Assembly (NCBI RefSeq): GCF_023516435.1
Contig: NZ_CP097332.1
Span: 1,178,001-1,242,000 of the forward strand
From: Jatrophihabitans telluris
Lineage (GTDB): Bacteria; Actinomycetota; Actinomycetes; Mycobacteriales; Jatrophihabitantaceae
Direction: 5' to 3'
DNA length: 64,000 bases
The position numbers were made by a program, and so were the translations under genes. The notes under the pieces are model-generated. The model ran no database searches and had not been told where the DNA came from. It saw only the letters and a program-made list of their open reading frames with translations. Positions 24,326 to 33,685 of this stretch are shown here, in pieces; positions within the stretch are counted from its first letter, which is position 1, and every line of letters begins with the position of its first letter.

Positions 24326-25015
24326 GTGATTGCGCTCCAGAACGTCACCAAGATCTATGCCGCGAGTACGCGTCCGGCCCTCGACGCGGTGTCCCTCGAC
24401 ATCGACAAGGGTGAGTTCGTGTTCCTCATCGGCGCCTCCGGCTCCGGCAAGTCCAGTGTCCTGCGGCTGCTGCTGCGCGAGGACACTCCGACCAAGGGCC
24501 ACGTCATCGTCAACGGCAAGGACATCGCCAAGCTGCCCGGGCGCAAGGTCCCCGAGTTGCGCCGCGGCATCGGATGCGTCTTCCAGGACTTCCGGCTGCT
24601 GCCCAAGAAGACCGTGTTCGAGAATGTCGCCTTCGCCCTGGAAGTCATCAACAAGTCCCAGCGGGTGATCAGCCGCAGCGTCCCCGAGGTGCTGGAAATG
24701 GTCAACCTCGACGGCAAGTCGCACCGCTACCCGCACGAGCTCTCCGGCGGCGAGCAGCAGCGGGTGGCCATCGCCCGGGCGTTCGTCAACCGCCCCCTGG
24801 TGCTGCTGGCCGACGAGCCCACCGGCAACCTCGACCCGGACACCAGCCAGGGCATCATGGGACTGCTCGAGCGCATCAACCGCAAAGGCACCACGGTCGT
24901 CATGGCGACCCACGACAACAACATCGTCGACGCGATGCGGCGCCGGGTCATCGAGCTGGACCTGGGCCACATCGTGCGCGACCAGAACCGCGGCGTCTAC
25001 GGCGTCGGCCGCTGA
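24326..25015 (+). CDS. ftsE: Cell division ATP-binding protein FtsE
   Basis: 229 residues. It is the ABC ATPase that pairs with FtsX at the divisome to activate peptidoglycan hydrolases. Walker A is [10 protein letters not shown]-loop VFQDFRLLP, signature [14 protein letters not shown], Walker [14 protein letters not shown]-loop MATHD. The GTG start ([10 protein letters not shown]) was chosen by FtsE homology and the -10 spacing; the upstream extension is not coding. Confidence 0.97.
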   Translation: MIALQNVTKIYAASTRPALDAVSLDIDKGEFVFLIGASGSGKSSVLRLLLREDTPTKGHVIVNGKDIAKLPGRKVPELRRGIGCVFQDFRLLPKKTVFENVAFALEVINKSQRVISRSVPEVLEMVNLDGKSHRYPHELSGGEQQRVAIARAFVNRPLVLLADEPTGNLDPDTSQGIMGLLERINRKGTTVVMATHDNNIVDAMRRRVIELDLGHIVRDQNRGVYGVGR

Positions 25016-25082
25016 GCTAATCACCCCGCCGTACCGGGTGCTCGATCCCGGCACGATCGGCGGCCAAATCAGTTAGGACATC

Positions 25083-26000
25083 ATGCGCGCAGGCTTCCTC
25101 ATGTCCGGTGTCGCGACCGGACTCCGTCGAAACGTCAGCATGACGATCGCCCTGGTCCTGTCCACGGCGATCTCACTGACCTTCCTGGGCGGTGCCTTGC
25201 TCATCAGCAAGGAAATCAACAAGTTCAAGCAGCTGTACGAGAGCCGGATCAACGTCTCGGTGTTCCTGTGCTCCAAGAGCGCCGTCGGCGCGGCCGGATC
25301 GACCTGCAAGGCATCGGTGACCGGCCCGCAGACCAACGCTCTGCGCACCCAGCTGAGCTCCGATCCGATGATCAAGTCCTTCACCTACATCAGCCAGGCC
25401 GAGGCCACCAAGCGCGGCGAGCAGCTGCTGGGCAAGGCCCTGGTGCAGGAAGCCGGCACCGACGTCTTTCCCGCCTCGTTCACGCTGAAGCTGACCGACG
25501 TCAAGAAGGACTACGTCACCGTGGCCGAGAAGTACTCCAAGGCCGCGGGCGTGGACTCGGTGCAGAACCAGAGCGAGCAGCTCAACGTCATCCTCAACCT
25601 GTTCTCCTCGGCCCGGTTCGCGACCCAGATCATGGCCTTCATCGTCGGGATCTGCGCCGTCGTCCTGATGGCCAACACGATCCAGGTGGCCGCCGCCCAG
25701 CGGCGCAACGAAACCGGGATCATGCGCCTGGTGGGCGCGTCCCGGTTGATGACCCAGTTGCCCTTCATCATCGAGGCGGTGATCGCCGCCCTGGCCGGCG
25801 GCGTGATCGCGATGTTCATGATGTGGGCCGGCGTCTTCTACACCCTGGACCACGTCTTCGGTGACCAGGTGAAGGCGCACGTGCTGCCCTCGCTGGATGG
25901 CAACGACATCATTCTGGCCGGCGGTGTCGGGCTGTTGGCCGGCATTGTCCTGGCCGCACTGACCGCCTGGAGCACTCTGCGCCTGCTCGTCCGCCTGTAG
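25083..26000 (+). CDS. ftsX: Cell division permease-like protein FtsX
   Basis: 305 residues, four membrane helices: one near residue 25, then an extracytoplasmic domain (about 45-170) with a Cys pair (FLCSKS, STCKAS) as in actinobacterial FtsX. Three C-terminal helices follow, with QRRNETGIMRLVGASRLM between. It transmits the FtsE ATPase cycle to a NlpC/P60-type hydrolase partner. It follows ftsE by 67 bases. Confidence 0.97.
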   Translation: MRAGFLMSGVATGLRRNVSMTIALVLSTAISLTFLGGALLISKEINKFKQLYESRINVSVFLCSKSAVGAAGSTCKASVTGPQTNALRTQLSSDPMIKSFTYISQAEATKRGEQLLGKALVQEAGTDVFPASFTLKLTDVKKDYVTVAEKYSKAAGVDSVQNQSEQLNVILNLFSSARFATQIMAFIVGICAVVLMANTIQVAAAQRRNETGIMRLVGASRLMTQLPFIIEAVIAALAGGVIAMFMMWAGVFYTLDHVFGDQVKAHVLPSLDGNDIILAGGVGLLAGIVLAALTAWSTLRLLVRL

Positions 26001-26009
26001 GTTGAACGT

Positions 26010-26522
26010 ATGGCCACCGCAACCGCCCGGTCCTCGGCGAAATCGTCGAACGCCCCGATCCGCAAGCTGATCGCGCAGAACAAGAAGGCCCGTCACGACT
26101 ACGCGGTGGTGGACGAGTTCGAGTGCGGGATCGTGCTCAAGGGCACCGAGGTCAAGTCGTTGCGGCTGGGACGAGCCTCGCTGGTGGACGGATTTGCCAC
26201 CATCGACGGCGGTGAGGTCTTCCTGCACGGCGTCCACATCCCCGAGTACGAGCAGGGTTCCTGGACCAACCACGAGCCGCGGCGCGTCCGCAAGCTGCTG
26301 CTCCACAAGGGCGAGATCCTGCGGCTGATCGGCAAGACTCAGGAGTCCGGGCTGACCCTGGTGCCGCTGTCGCTGTACTTCTCCGACGGCAAGGTCAAGG
26401 TCGAACTAGCCCTGGCCCGCGGCAAGAAGTCCTACGACAAGCGCCAGGATCTCGCCAAGCGCGATGCCGACCGCGACATCCGAAAAGCGCTGGGACGGCG
26501 TGCCAAGGGCATGTCCGACTGA
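26010..26522 (+). CDS. smpB: SsrA-binding protein SmpB
   Basis: 170 residues. It binds tmRNA and delivers it to stalled ribosomes. Signatures are [40 protein letters not shown], and the basic C-terminal tail [24 protein letters not shown] (25998-26003), overlapping the ftsX stop, lies 6 bases from the ATG. Its RNA partner ssrA lies at 33052. Confidence 0.97.
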   Translation: MATATARSSAKSSNAPIRKLIAQNKKARHDYAVVDEFECGIVLKGTEVKSLRLGRASLVDGFATIDGGEVFLHGVHIPEYEQGSWTNHEPRRVRKLLLHKGEILRLIGKTQESGLTLVPLSLYFSDGKVKVELALARGKKSYDKRQDLAKRDADRDIRKALGRRAKGMSD

Positions 26523-26527
26523 CCGCG

Positions 26528-27445
26528 ATGCTCACCGACGAGCAGGTGCCCGACGTCTGGCGCGCCCTGGGGCTGCCGGGGCTGGCCGACGTCCACGTGC
26601 ACTTCCTGCCACCGCGCATGCTCGACAAGGTCTGGCACTTCTTCGACGAGGCCGACAAGCACTACGGTCTGCCCTGGCCGATTCACTACAAGCGGTCCGA
26701 GGACGAGCGAATCGCGCTCCTGGCGGGCTTCGGTGTCACCCGGTTCCCGACCCTGGCCTACCCGCACAAGCCCGGCATGGCGGCGTGGCTCAACGACTGG
26801 TGCGCCGGCTTCGCCGCCAAGCATCCGCAGGCCGTGCACAGCGCCACCTTCTTCGCCGAGCCCGGGGCCGAGCGTTACGTGGCCGGCGCGGTCGAATCCG
26901 GGGCGAAGATCTTCAAGGTGCACGTCCAGGTGGGGGAGTTCGATCCCTCGGACGACGTCCTCGACCCGGTCTGGGGGCTGCTGGCCGACGCGGGCATTCC
27001 CGTGGTGGTGCACTGTGGCTCCGGGCCGCTACCAGGCCGCTTCACCGGCCCCGGACCCATCGAAGTGGTGCTGGCGCGCCATCGGAAACTCGCGGCCGTG
27101 ATCGCCCACGCGGGCGCGCCGGAGTACGCCGAGCACCTGGCTCTGGCCGAGCGCTACCCCAACGTGCGTCTCGACACGACGATGGTGGGAACGCCGTACC
27201 TGAGCCGGTTCGCCCCGGTCCCCGCCGACGTCATCGCGCGTTACCGCGAACTGCCGCACAAGCTCGTGCTCGGCACGGACTTCCCGAACATCCCCTACAG
27301 CTACGCGCAACAAATTCAGTCGCTTCTGGAGTGGGAATGCGGCGATGATTGGCTGCGGCAAGTCTTGTGGCACAACGGCGCCGAGCTGCTCGGCCTGACC
27401 GGCGCAGGCGAGCACCCAGACCAGGACGAGAAGGAGTCGGAATGA
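26528..27445 (+). CDS. Amidohydrolase 2 family metal-dependent hydrolase
   Basis: 305 residues. The TIM-barrel hydrolase shows the metal-binding DVHVHFLPPRM at the N-terminus, VVVHCGSGPLPG, AVIAHAGAPEY and the terminal LGTDFPNIPYSY with the catalytic Asp. This matches amidohydrolase_2 (ACMSD-like) enzymes, which act on decarboxylation or hydrolysis of small acids; the substrate is unknown. It starts 5 bases after smpB and its stop overlaps the next start. Confidence 0.88.
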   Translation: MLTDEQVPDVWRALGLPGLADVHVHFLPPRMLDKVWHFFDEADKHYGLPWPIHYKRSEDERIALLAGFGVTRFPTLAYPHKPGMAAWLNDWCAGFAAKHPQAVHSATFFAEPGAERYVAGAVESGAKIFKVHVQVGEFDPSDDVLDPVWGLLADAGIPVVVHCGSGPLPGRFTGPGPIEVVLARHRKLAAVIAHAGAPEYAEHLALAERYPNVRLDTTMVGTPYLSRFAPVPADVIARYRELPHKLVLGTDFPNIPYSYAQQIQSLLEWECGDDWLRQVLWHNGAELLGLTGAGEHPDQDEKESE

Positions 27446-28416
27446 CCGCGACCCGCGAACTGCTGTGGCGACCGCTGGACACCGACGACGTGCAGGCCTG
27501 GGCGGAGCTGACCAACCTGGTGGCCACCGTTGACGACACCGAGGAGTTCTACGAGCCCGAGGACCTGGCCGAGGAATTGGTCGTTCCCGGCTTCGACCCG
27601 GCGCTGGACACGATCGGCGTGTGGAGCGAGAGCACCCTCGTGGCCTACGGCCAACTGCGCGTGCGGGACGGGCTGAACGAGGGCAAGGCCCCGGGCTACC
27701 TGAGTGGTGCGGTTCATCCCGACCATCGCGGTCAGGGGATCGCGTCGAAGATCTTCGATCGGCTGGAGCCGCGTGCCCGCGAGCTTGCGGCCGAGCGCCA
27801 TCCCGGCGCCGACCTCAAGCTCGGCGTCGGGGGCGGTCTCGAGGGCGACCCGGTCCGGCCGCTGCTGACCGATCGGGGCTATGAGATCGTCCGGTACTTC
27901 ATGCTCATGCGCCGCGACCTGCCGGGGCCTCGCCTGCCGGGCCCGTCCGCCGTACCGATCCGCGCGGCGATCGACGTCCGCCGATATTCCGAGGACTGGG
28001 CCGGAGCGTTGCGCGCGGCCCACAACGCCGCATTCGCCGACCATTTCGGTTCGGCTCCGCAGAGCGAAGCGGAGTGGGCCGACGGCCTGGCCTTGCGATT
28101 GTTCCGTCCGGAACTCAGTTTCCTGGTCCCCGGACCCGACGGCCAGGTCTTGGCCTACGTGATGTCCTACAGCTACCGGCCGGGTGAGCTCTACATCGGC
28201 CGCGTCGGCACGGTTCGGGCCGCGCGTGGTCGCGGCTACGCCAAAGCGTGTCTGGTGGCGGCACTGACCGCGGCGAGCGAGGCCGGGTACACGCGGGCTG
28301 ATCTGGACGTCGATTCCATCAATCCGACCGGCGCCGGCGCGCTCTACGAGTCAGTGGGCTTCCGGCCCATGAAGACTTTTGCCTCGTTCAGTAAGGAGTT
28401 TCCGGCGTTGCCCTGA
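27442..28416 (+). CDS. Tandem GNAT-domain N-acetyltransferase
   Basis: 324 residues, ATG overlapping the previous stop (ATGA). It has two GNAT domains. The first carries LSGAVHPDHRGQGIASKIFD (acetyl-CoA pyrophosphate loop) near residue 90-105. The second carries IGRVGTVRAARGRGYAKACL near 260-280 and ends LDVDSINPTGAGALYESVGF. The double-GNAT layout resembles mycothiol synthase (MshD), but MshD-specific identity is not evident. Substrate unknown. Confidence 0.88.
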   Translation: MTATRELLWRPLDTDDVQAWAELTNLVATVDDTEEFYEPEDLAEELVVPGFDPALDTIGVWSESTLVAYGQLRVRDGLNEGKAPGYLSGAVHPDHRGQGIASKIFDRLEPRARELAAERHPGADLKLGVGGGLEGDPVRPLLTDRGYEIVRYFMLMRRDLPGPRLPGPSAVPIRAAIDVRRYSEDWAGALRAAHNAAFADHFGSAPQSEAEWADGLALRLFRPELSFLVPGPDGQVLAYVMSYSYRPGELYIGRVGTVRAARGRGYAKACLVAALTAASEAGYTRADLDVDSINPTGAGALYESVGFRPMKTFASFSKEFPALP

Positions 28417-28517
28417 CCTGCTGGGCAACGACAACGCTGCCTGTCGGTTCAGCCTGTCGGTTCAGGCTGTCGGCACTGTGAATCGGTACGGTCTGTCGGC
28501 ACGGTCTGCCCGATGGC

Positions 28518-29999
28518 TCAGGTCTGGGCCGCGTCCTGGGCCGCTGCGCGCGACTCAGCGGCGACCCGTCTCTGCTCGGCCACCAGGACCCCGTAACTGA
28601 AGGCATTCTCGCCTCGCTCAGCAAGTTGGTCGGCGATCCGTCGTAGCAGCGCGGTGGCCACGACCGCGTCCTGGTGCTCGCCGAGCAGGGTCTGCAGCTT
28701 CGTCGCTCGTTTCGCCAGGCGACTGGCCTGCGAACCGAGCACGTCGGCGGTTGCCTCCGCCGCGTAACGCGCCCGCTTGCCGCCCTTGCGGGCACGGTGC
28801 AGCAGCTCGTCCGGGGCGTTGGGCGCGCTCGCCCGTTTCATCCGGCGCGCCAAGGTCTTCCGTGCCGCTCGCACGTAGCCGGCCAGCTCGCTCGTCGGTG
28901 CGTCGGCCGCCTCGGTGAACGGCGGGTCTACCCGCCACTGCGCGAGCTCGTCCAGCAGGTCGTGGTAGCGCGGCTCACTCATGATGCGCAGCACCGTGTC
29001 TGCGTGCTCGTGCAACTCCGCCAGCAGAATCTCATCGATCTGCCGCGCGACGGGTCCGACGATCAAGTACGCGGGCAGGTCCTCCACGGCGCGCTGAAGC
29101 CGGATCCGCAGCACCTCCCGGTCACGCACCTCGCCCAGTTCGGCGGCCAGCCACTTCAACTCCGCGTCCAGGCGCGCGGCCCGGCTCCGGTCGACCATCG
29201 GGGCGAACACCCGCAGGGCCGCGCGGTAACGCCGAATGCCGACGCGGGTCTTGTGTACCGCCTCGTGCGGCTCGTCCGTCGCCTCGGGGTCGAAGGGCAT
29301 GAGCGAGATCGCGAAGTGCCCGGCGGTGATGGCGTCGGCCTGTGTGTCGAGATAGTCGAGCAACACCCCGCCCGCGGTGTCGGCCGGCACCGAACGCCGG
29401 CTCTGGCCGTAGAGGGCCCGGGTGAGCTTCGACCCGGAGCGGGAGACGAACGCGCCACGGGACAGCAGCAGCTCAGCGCTCGCGTCGAGATCGGCAGCCG
29501 TCCCTGAGGGCCCGAGTTCGACCTCGACCTCGTGCCACCGCCGCGTGTGCACCGGCAGTTCGAGTGCATCGGCCCGCACCTGGTCGTCGGCGAACTCCAT
29601 TCGCAGGTCACCGTGGCCGTCGGCGATGCGGTGGCGGGTGCGGGTGATCCGAAGCCGAATGATCTCGGTGACCTCGATGCCGTGGGTGAAGGGGGCGATC
29701 AGCCGGCGCAACTCCTCCGGCATTCCCGCGTTGCCCTCCAGCGGCCATCGCAGCTCGGTACGAAACCCCTCCCCGGGGACCTTGAGGTGCCAGCCGGTGT
29801 CCGAGGTACCGGTCCGGCGGCGCAACGTGAGCCGGGAGCGGTGCAGGTCGGCCTGCGGCGTGTCGTAGTACACGCTGACCAGCTGGTTGTCGGTGATGGC
29901 GAGGCTGTCCTCCGGCCCGATCAGACTGGTGAGGTCACCGAGCAGAAAATCAGGGGCCACGTCGAACTTGGACTCGATCTCGCGCTCCTGGTCGGCCAT
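28518..29999 (-). CDS. CYTH-CHAD domain protein
   Basis: 493 residues. The N-terminal CYTH (triphosphate tunnel) domain begins with the ExExK motif EIESKF at residues 7-12 and contains ITRTRHRIADG. The C-terminal CHAD domain (about 220-490) is a helical bundle with conserved His/Arg residues (VHKTRVGIRRYRAAL, LHRARKGGKRARYAAE). CYTH enzymes hydrolyse inorganic triphosphate; CHAD binds polyphosphate. A role in polyphosphate metabolism is inferred. It ends beside short CTGTCGGTTCAG repeats at 28441-28475. Confidence 0.93.
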   Translation of the reverse strand: MADQEREIESKFDVAPDFLLGDLTSLIGPEDSLAITDNQLVSVYYDTPQADLHRSRLTLRRRTGTSDTGWHLKVPGEGFRTELRWPLEGNAGMPEELRRLIAPFTHGIEVTEIIRLRITRTRHRIADGHGDLRMEFADDQVRADALELPVHTRRWHEVEVELGPSGTAADLDASAELLLSRGAFVSRSGSKLTRALYGQSRRSVPADTAGGVLLDYLDTQADAITAGHFAISLMPFDPEATDEPHEAVHKTRVGIRRYRAALRVFAPMVDRSRAARLDAELKWLAAELGEVRDREVLRIRLQRAVEDLPAYLIVGPVARQIDEILLAELHEHADTVLRIMSEPRYHDLLDELAQWRVDPPFTEAADAPTSELAGYVRAARKTLARRMKRASAPNAPDELLHRARKGGKRARYAAEATADVLGSQASRLAKRATKLQTLLGEHQDAVVATALLRRIADQLAERGENAFSYGVLVAEQRRVAAESRAAAQDAAQT

Positions 30000-30008
30000 C
30001 GCCCCTTT

Positions 30009-32285
30009 CTACCGTGTCGGGGTCAACGCATCCAGTTCTGGGCTCCGGCGGCGATCGGTCGGTTGCCGCTGCGGCGTCGAGGGCCGGAACCGGCGCAGTC
30101 GCAGGCTGTTGCTCACCACGAAGACGGAGCTGAAGGCCATCGCCGCCGCGGCGATCATCGGGTTGAGCAGGCCCGCCGCCGCCAGCGGGATCGCGGCGAC
30201 GTTGTAGGCGAAGGCCCAGAACAGGTTGGCCTTGATCACCGCCAGGGTCGCCCGGGAGAGCCGGATGGCGTCGACCACCGCGATCAGGTCGTCGTGGACG
30301 AGGGTGAGGTCGGCCGCCTCGATGGCGACATCACTGCCGCTGCCCAGAGCGATCCCGAGGTCGGCGCCGGCCAGAGCGGCGGCGTCGTTGACGCCGTCTC
30401 CGACCATCGCCACGGTCCGCCCGGACCGGCGAAGCGAGGCTATGGTGCTCGCCTTCTCGGCTGGCAGTACCTCGGCCAGCACCTCGTCGATGCCGACAGC
30501 GGCGGCGACCGCATGGGCTGCGCGGCTGTTGTCACCGGTCAGAAGCACCGGCCGCAGCCCGAGTCGACGCAACCGGCGGACGGCTTCGGCGGAGCTTGGT
30601 TTCGGTTCGTCGGCGACGACCAGCACACCTTGGATCTCGCCGTCCCAGCCGACGAAAACCGGTGTGCGGCCCAGTGCCTGCTCAGCTTCGGCGGCGTCGT
30701 CCAGGTCGTCGTCAGGGGTCAACGACCACTGCTCGGTCAACCAGTTGCGCCGTCCGACGATGACGGCGGTACTCGATGTGGTCTCGAGAATCCCGGTTCC
30801 CAGCACCGCAGAGACGCCGAGACCGCCGGTGTCGGTGAAGGACTCGACCGGCACCAAGGGCCCCTGTTCGGCTGCCGCGGCGGCGATGGCCCTGGCGATC
30901 GGATGAGCGGAGGCATCCTCGACCGATCCAGCCCAGGACAGCAGTTGGACCGGGTCCGTGCCGGTGCGGGCGAGCACCCGGCGCAGAGTCATGTCGCCCG
31001 TGGTCACCGTGCCGGTCTTGTCGAGCACGACGGTGTCGATGCGGCGAGTGGACTCCAGCACCTGGGGCCCGCGGATGAGCAGTCCGAGCTGGGCACCACG
31101 ACCGGTGCCGACCAGCAACGCCGTCGGGGTCGCGAGTCCGAGCGCGCACGGACAGGCGATGATCAGCACGGCCACCGCGGCGGTCATGGCGGCCTCGGCC
31201 CGATGTCCGGTGGCCAGCCAGCCGAGGAAAGTCAGTAGCGACAGTGCGATCACGATCGGGACGAATACAGCCGCGATGCGATCGGCCAGTCGCTGAACGG
31301 CCGCCTTGCCGGACTGCGCGGCTTCGACGAGACGGCCGATCTGCGCGAGCTGGGTGTCGGCACCGACCCGAGTCGCCCGGACCACGATCCGTCCGGAGAG
31401 GTTGATCGTGGCACCGGTGACCAGGTCGCCGGCGCCCAGCTCGACCGGCACCGCCTCGCCGGTCAGCAACGACAGGTCTACCGCGGTGGTACCGCTCTCG
31501 ATCCTCCCGTCGGTGGCGATCTTCTCGCCCGGCCTGGTCACGAACCGATCGCCCACCGCCAGCTGCGCGACCGGGATTCGTGCCTCGACGCCGTCGCGCA
31601 GCACGGCGACGTCCTTCGCGCCCAGGTCCAACAAGGCTCGCAATGCCGCTCCGGAACTGAAACGGGCACGCGCTTCGAGGAATCGTCCGAGCAGGATGAA
31701 CACGGTCAGGACGACGGCAACCTCGAAGTACACCTCCCGGGTGGCGTCCACCACGCCCGCAACCGACCAGCCGAAGGCGACCGCAACGCCGAGGCTGACC
31801 AGCGTGTCCATCGTGGCGGCTCGGTGCCGTGCGTTGATCAGGGCGGCGCGATGCAGCGGCCAGGCGCCCCAGGTGACGACCGGCAGGGCAAGCACGAGAG
31901 CCAGCAGCCGCCAGCCAGAGAAATGCAGGGCGGAGATCATGCTGAGCGCGACCACCGGTATCGCGAAGGCAGCGCAGGACAGCAGGCGACCGCGCAGCGC
32001 GCGGTGCTCGGCGTCAGCCCCGGCCGCGTCGCAAGGGTGGTCCCGGTCCAGCACGGTGGCGGAGTAACCGGCCGCCTCCACCGTGGCTATGAGGCTGTCG
32101 GGTGCCCGGTCCGTGCGCAACCGGACGGTGGCCTGCTCCGTGGCGTAGTTGACGCTGGCCTGCACCCCATCGAGCTTGTTGAGCTTCTTCTCGACCCGGG
32201 CGGCACACGAGGCGCAGGTCATCCCGCCAATCGCGAGTTGAAGCTCAGCCTCGTCGGGAGCGCTGTTCGCAGACGCCGGGCCCAT
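30009..32285 (-). CDS. Cu(I)-translocating P1B-type ATPase
   Basis: 758 residues. An N-terminal heavy-metal domain with [14 protein letters not shown] is followed by eight membrane segments. Motifs are the CPC in [20 protein letters not shown], the phosphorylation site [14 protein letters not shown], the HP motif SAHPIARA, the hinge [20 protein letters not shown], and the last-helix YNVAAIP and [17 protein letters not shown] signatures of copper exporters. It forms a unit with the CopZ-like gene 3 bases upstream and is presumably controlled by CsoR. Confidence 0.95.
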   Translation of the reverse strand: MGPASANSAPDEAELQLAIGGMTCASCAARVEKKLNKLDGVQASVNYATEQATVRLRTDRAPDSLIATVEAAGYSATVLDRDHPCDAAGADAEHRALRGRLLSCAAFAIPVVALSMISALHFSGWRLLALVLALPVVTWGAWPLHRAALINARHRAATMDTLVSLGVAVAFGWSVAGVVDATREVYFEVAVVLTVFILLGRFLEARARFSSGAALRALLDLGAKDVAVLRDGVEARIPVAQLAVGDRFVTRPGEKIATDGRIESGTTAVDLSLLTGEAVPVELGAGDLVTGATINLSGRIVVRATRVGADTQLAQIGRLVEAAQSGKAAVQRLADRIAAVFVPIVIALSLLTFLGWLATGHRAEAAMTAAVAVLIIACPCALGLATPTALLVGTGRGAQLGLLIRGPQVLESTRRIDTVVLDKTGTVTTGDMTLRRVLARTGTDPVQLLSWAGSVEDASAHPIARAIAAAAAEQGPLVPVESFTDTGGLGVSAVLGTGILETTSSTAVIVGRRNWLTEQWSLTPDDDLDDAAEAEQALGRTPVFVGWDGEIQGVLVVADEPKPSSAEAVRRLRRLGLRPVLLTGDNSRAAHAVAAAVGIDEVLAEVLPAEKASTIASLRRSGRTVAMVGDGVNDAAALAGADLGIALGSGSDVAIEAADLTLVHDDLIAVVDAIRLSRATLAVIKANLFWAFAYNVAAIPLAAAGLLNPMIAAAAMAFSSVFVVSNSLRLRRFRPSTPQRQPTDRRRSPELDALTPTR

Positions 32286-32288
32286 CGC

Positions 32289-32513
32289 TCAGTCCCGGGG
32301 CACGAGCTGGTAGTCGCCGGCCTCGTCCAGCGCGGCCGCGACCGCGGAATCGGTCAACGGCGCCTGACTGAGGACGCGAACGGTGGACGTGCCGTTGGCG
32401 ACGAGCTCGACTTCGACGGTGTCGACGCCGTCCAGTGCGGAGAGCTCCTCGGTGACCGCTCGGGCGCAGTGCTCGCAGGTCAGGCCGGTTACGGGGTATG
32501 CGGCGGTGGTCAT
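32289..32513 (-). CDS. CopZ-like copper chaperone (HMA domain)
   Basis: 74 residues, one heavy-metal-associated domain with the copper-binding GLTCEHCARAVTEEL. It delivers Cu(I) to the ATPase encoded directly downstream. The start MTTAAYPVTGL at 32513 has a nearby AGGAAAGG site; the longer frame upstream is not coding. Confidence 0.93.
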   Translation of the reverse strand: MTTAAYPVTGLTCEHCARAVTEELSALDGVDTVEVELVANGTSTVRVLSQAPLTDSAVAAALDEAGDYQLVPRD

Positions 32514-32595
32514 GTGGGTGCCTTTCCTCGGTGGGTCGGGTGGATTCGTGCACAGTTGGCGTTCGGGTACGCGGCTCGCCTGGGTGCCGGCACCC

Positions 32596-32898
32596 TCACG
32601 ATTTGACGAGCCGGGCGATCGCGGCGGTCGCTTCCTTGATCTTGGCGTCCGCTTCGGCGCCACCGGCGTGGATCGCATCGGTGACACAGTGCGTGAGGTG
32701 TTCCTCCAGCAGGCCGAGAGCCACCGATTCCAGAGCCCTGGTCGCGGCCGACACCTGGGTCAGAACGTCGATGCAGTAGGTGTCCGACTCGACCATTCGC
32801 TGCAACCCGCGGACCTGGCCCTCGATGCGCCGCAATCGGGTCAGGTGGGCCGCCTTGTTGTCTGCGTAGCCCGGATGGTGGGGGTTCTCGACGTCCAT
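32596..32898 (-). CDS. csoR: CsoR-type copper-sensing repressor
   Basis: 100 residues. The four-helix CsoR fold shows LTRLRRIEGQVRGLQRMVES and the Cu(I) ligand set Cys42, His67 and Cys71 with the standard spacing (CIDVL...EEHLTHC). Copper binding releases CsoR from its operator. It is the first gene of the minus-strand csoR-copZ-copA series, with a matching palindrome directly upstream. Confidence 0.95.
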   Translation of the reverse strand: MDVENPHHPGYADNKAAHLTRLRRIEGQVRGLQRMVESDTYCIDVLTQVSAATRALESVALGLLEEHLTHCVTDAIHAGGAEADAKIKEATAAIARLVKS

Positions 32899-32917
32899 GG
32901 CCGCTCCTCGCTTGTGG

Positions 32918-32932
32918 TACCCCTAGGGGGTA
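32918..32932. promoter_or_regulatory. CsoR operator
   Basis: TACCCCTAGGGGGTA, the G/C-tract pseudo-palindrome typical of CsoR sites, 20 bases upstream of the csoR start. A related GTATAC-GGGGG-AGGGGTAT element follows at about 32943-32961 and may be a second site. Confidence 0.85.
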
Positions 32933-33051
32933 TATCTCAGCGTATACGGGGGAGGGGTATCCGGCAAGGCTTGACCGCTCGCTGACACCGAGCTGCCCGG
33001 CATGGCACAATGGACGGTCACGGCAACCGTCGTGAGAAGGTTCCCGTCACT

Positions 33052-33427
33052 GGGGGTGAATGGTCTCGACTTCGTGCGTCGAGATGCGGAGAAGCGGGCC
33101 GAGGACCGCATTGCTGACCTCGTTAAAAAAGCGATGCAAACAAAAATAAGCGCCGATTCCAATCGCGCTGACTTCGCTCTCGCTGCCTAATCAGCGACAG
33201 CAAGTCTGTCAGCCCGGGTTCGTCACCGGCCCGGATGCTGGCATCAGCTAGGTGACTTACCGTTCGCCCCGGTCGCGGGGGCGAAGGGGACACCTCACAG
33301 CGACTGGGCCTGTCACACCGACTTGTGTGCGTGATCGGTGGGGCCGAGTAGAGACACCGCACACTGCGCCCGGAGAATGCCCATCAAACCGACGAAGGAC
33401 GCGGGTTCGATTCCCGCCACCTCCACC
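33052..33427 (+). ncRNA. ssrA: tmRNA (SsrA)
   Basis: Both ends match the tRNA-like domain: 5' GGGGGTGAATGGTCTCGACT at 33052 pairs (seven pairs including one G-U) with CACCTCC near the 3' end, and the T-arm GGGTTCGATTCCC lies at about 33402-33415. The tag frame starts at the resume codon GCC (33152) and encodes ADSNRADFALAA ending TAA at 33190, preceded by the AAATAAGCGCCGATTC block shared with mycobacterial tmRNA. Downstream segments resemble mycobacterial pseudoknots (GGCATCAGCTAG). The genome reads ACCCA after the acceptor stem, so the final A of CCA is not encoded in place. SmpB is encoded at 26010. Confidence 0.95.
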
Positions 33428-33430
33428 CAG

Positions 33431-33467
33431 CGGAGCCCCCGTTTCATACCGGGGGCTCCGTTCGTTT
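33431..33467 (+). terminator. Terminator of ssrA
   Basis: An 11-bp perfect stem CGGAGCCCCCG/CGGGGGCTCCG (33431-33441 with 33450-33460), an 8-base loop, then TTCGTTT. It starts 4 bases after the mature 3' end. Confidence 0.9.
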
Positions 33468-33469
33468 GT

Positions 33470-33500
33470 CGCGGCGGCGGCGGCGGCGCGGCGGCGGCAC
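33470..33500. repeat. CGG trinucleotide run
   Basis: About nine imperfect CGG units in the gap between the ssrA terminator and the cyclase-like gene. The remaining ~180 bases before 33686 hold no gene that I can see. Confidence 0.6.
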
Positions 33501-33685
33501 GGTACGAGACACCAGTGCCGCTCAGATGGCGGGCGAGCGGATCCCGACGCTGAACGATCGGGACGGTGGCACCGCTGGCAGGTTCTGCGGTCCCTGCGGA
33601 TGTTGGCACGATCCCTGTGGTGGACGTGGTGGACCGTCGGTCTTGATATGCCGGGCCCGGCGCGTCCTGCCTTACGCTCTGGTGC

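Noticed and set aside
33002-33190. A 62-aa open frame ending ADFALAA
   Set aside because: It is the tag-reading frame of tmRNA plus its 5' flank; the 5' end and resume region match tmRNA, not a free-standing gene.
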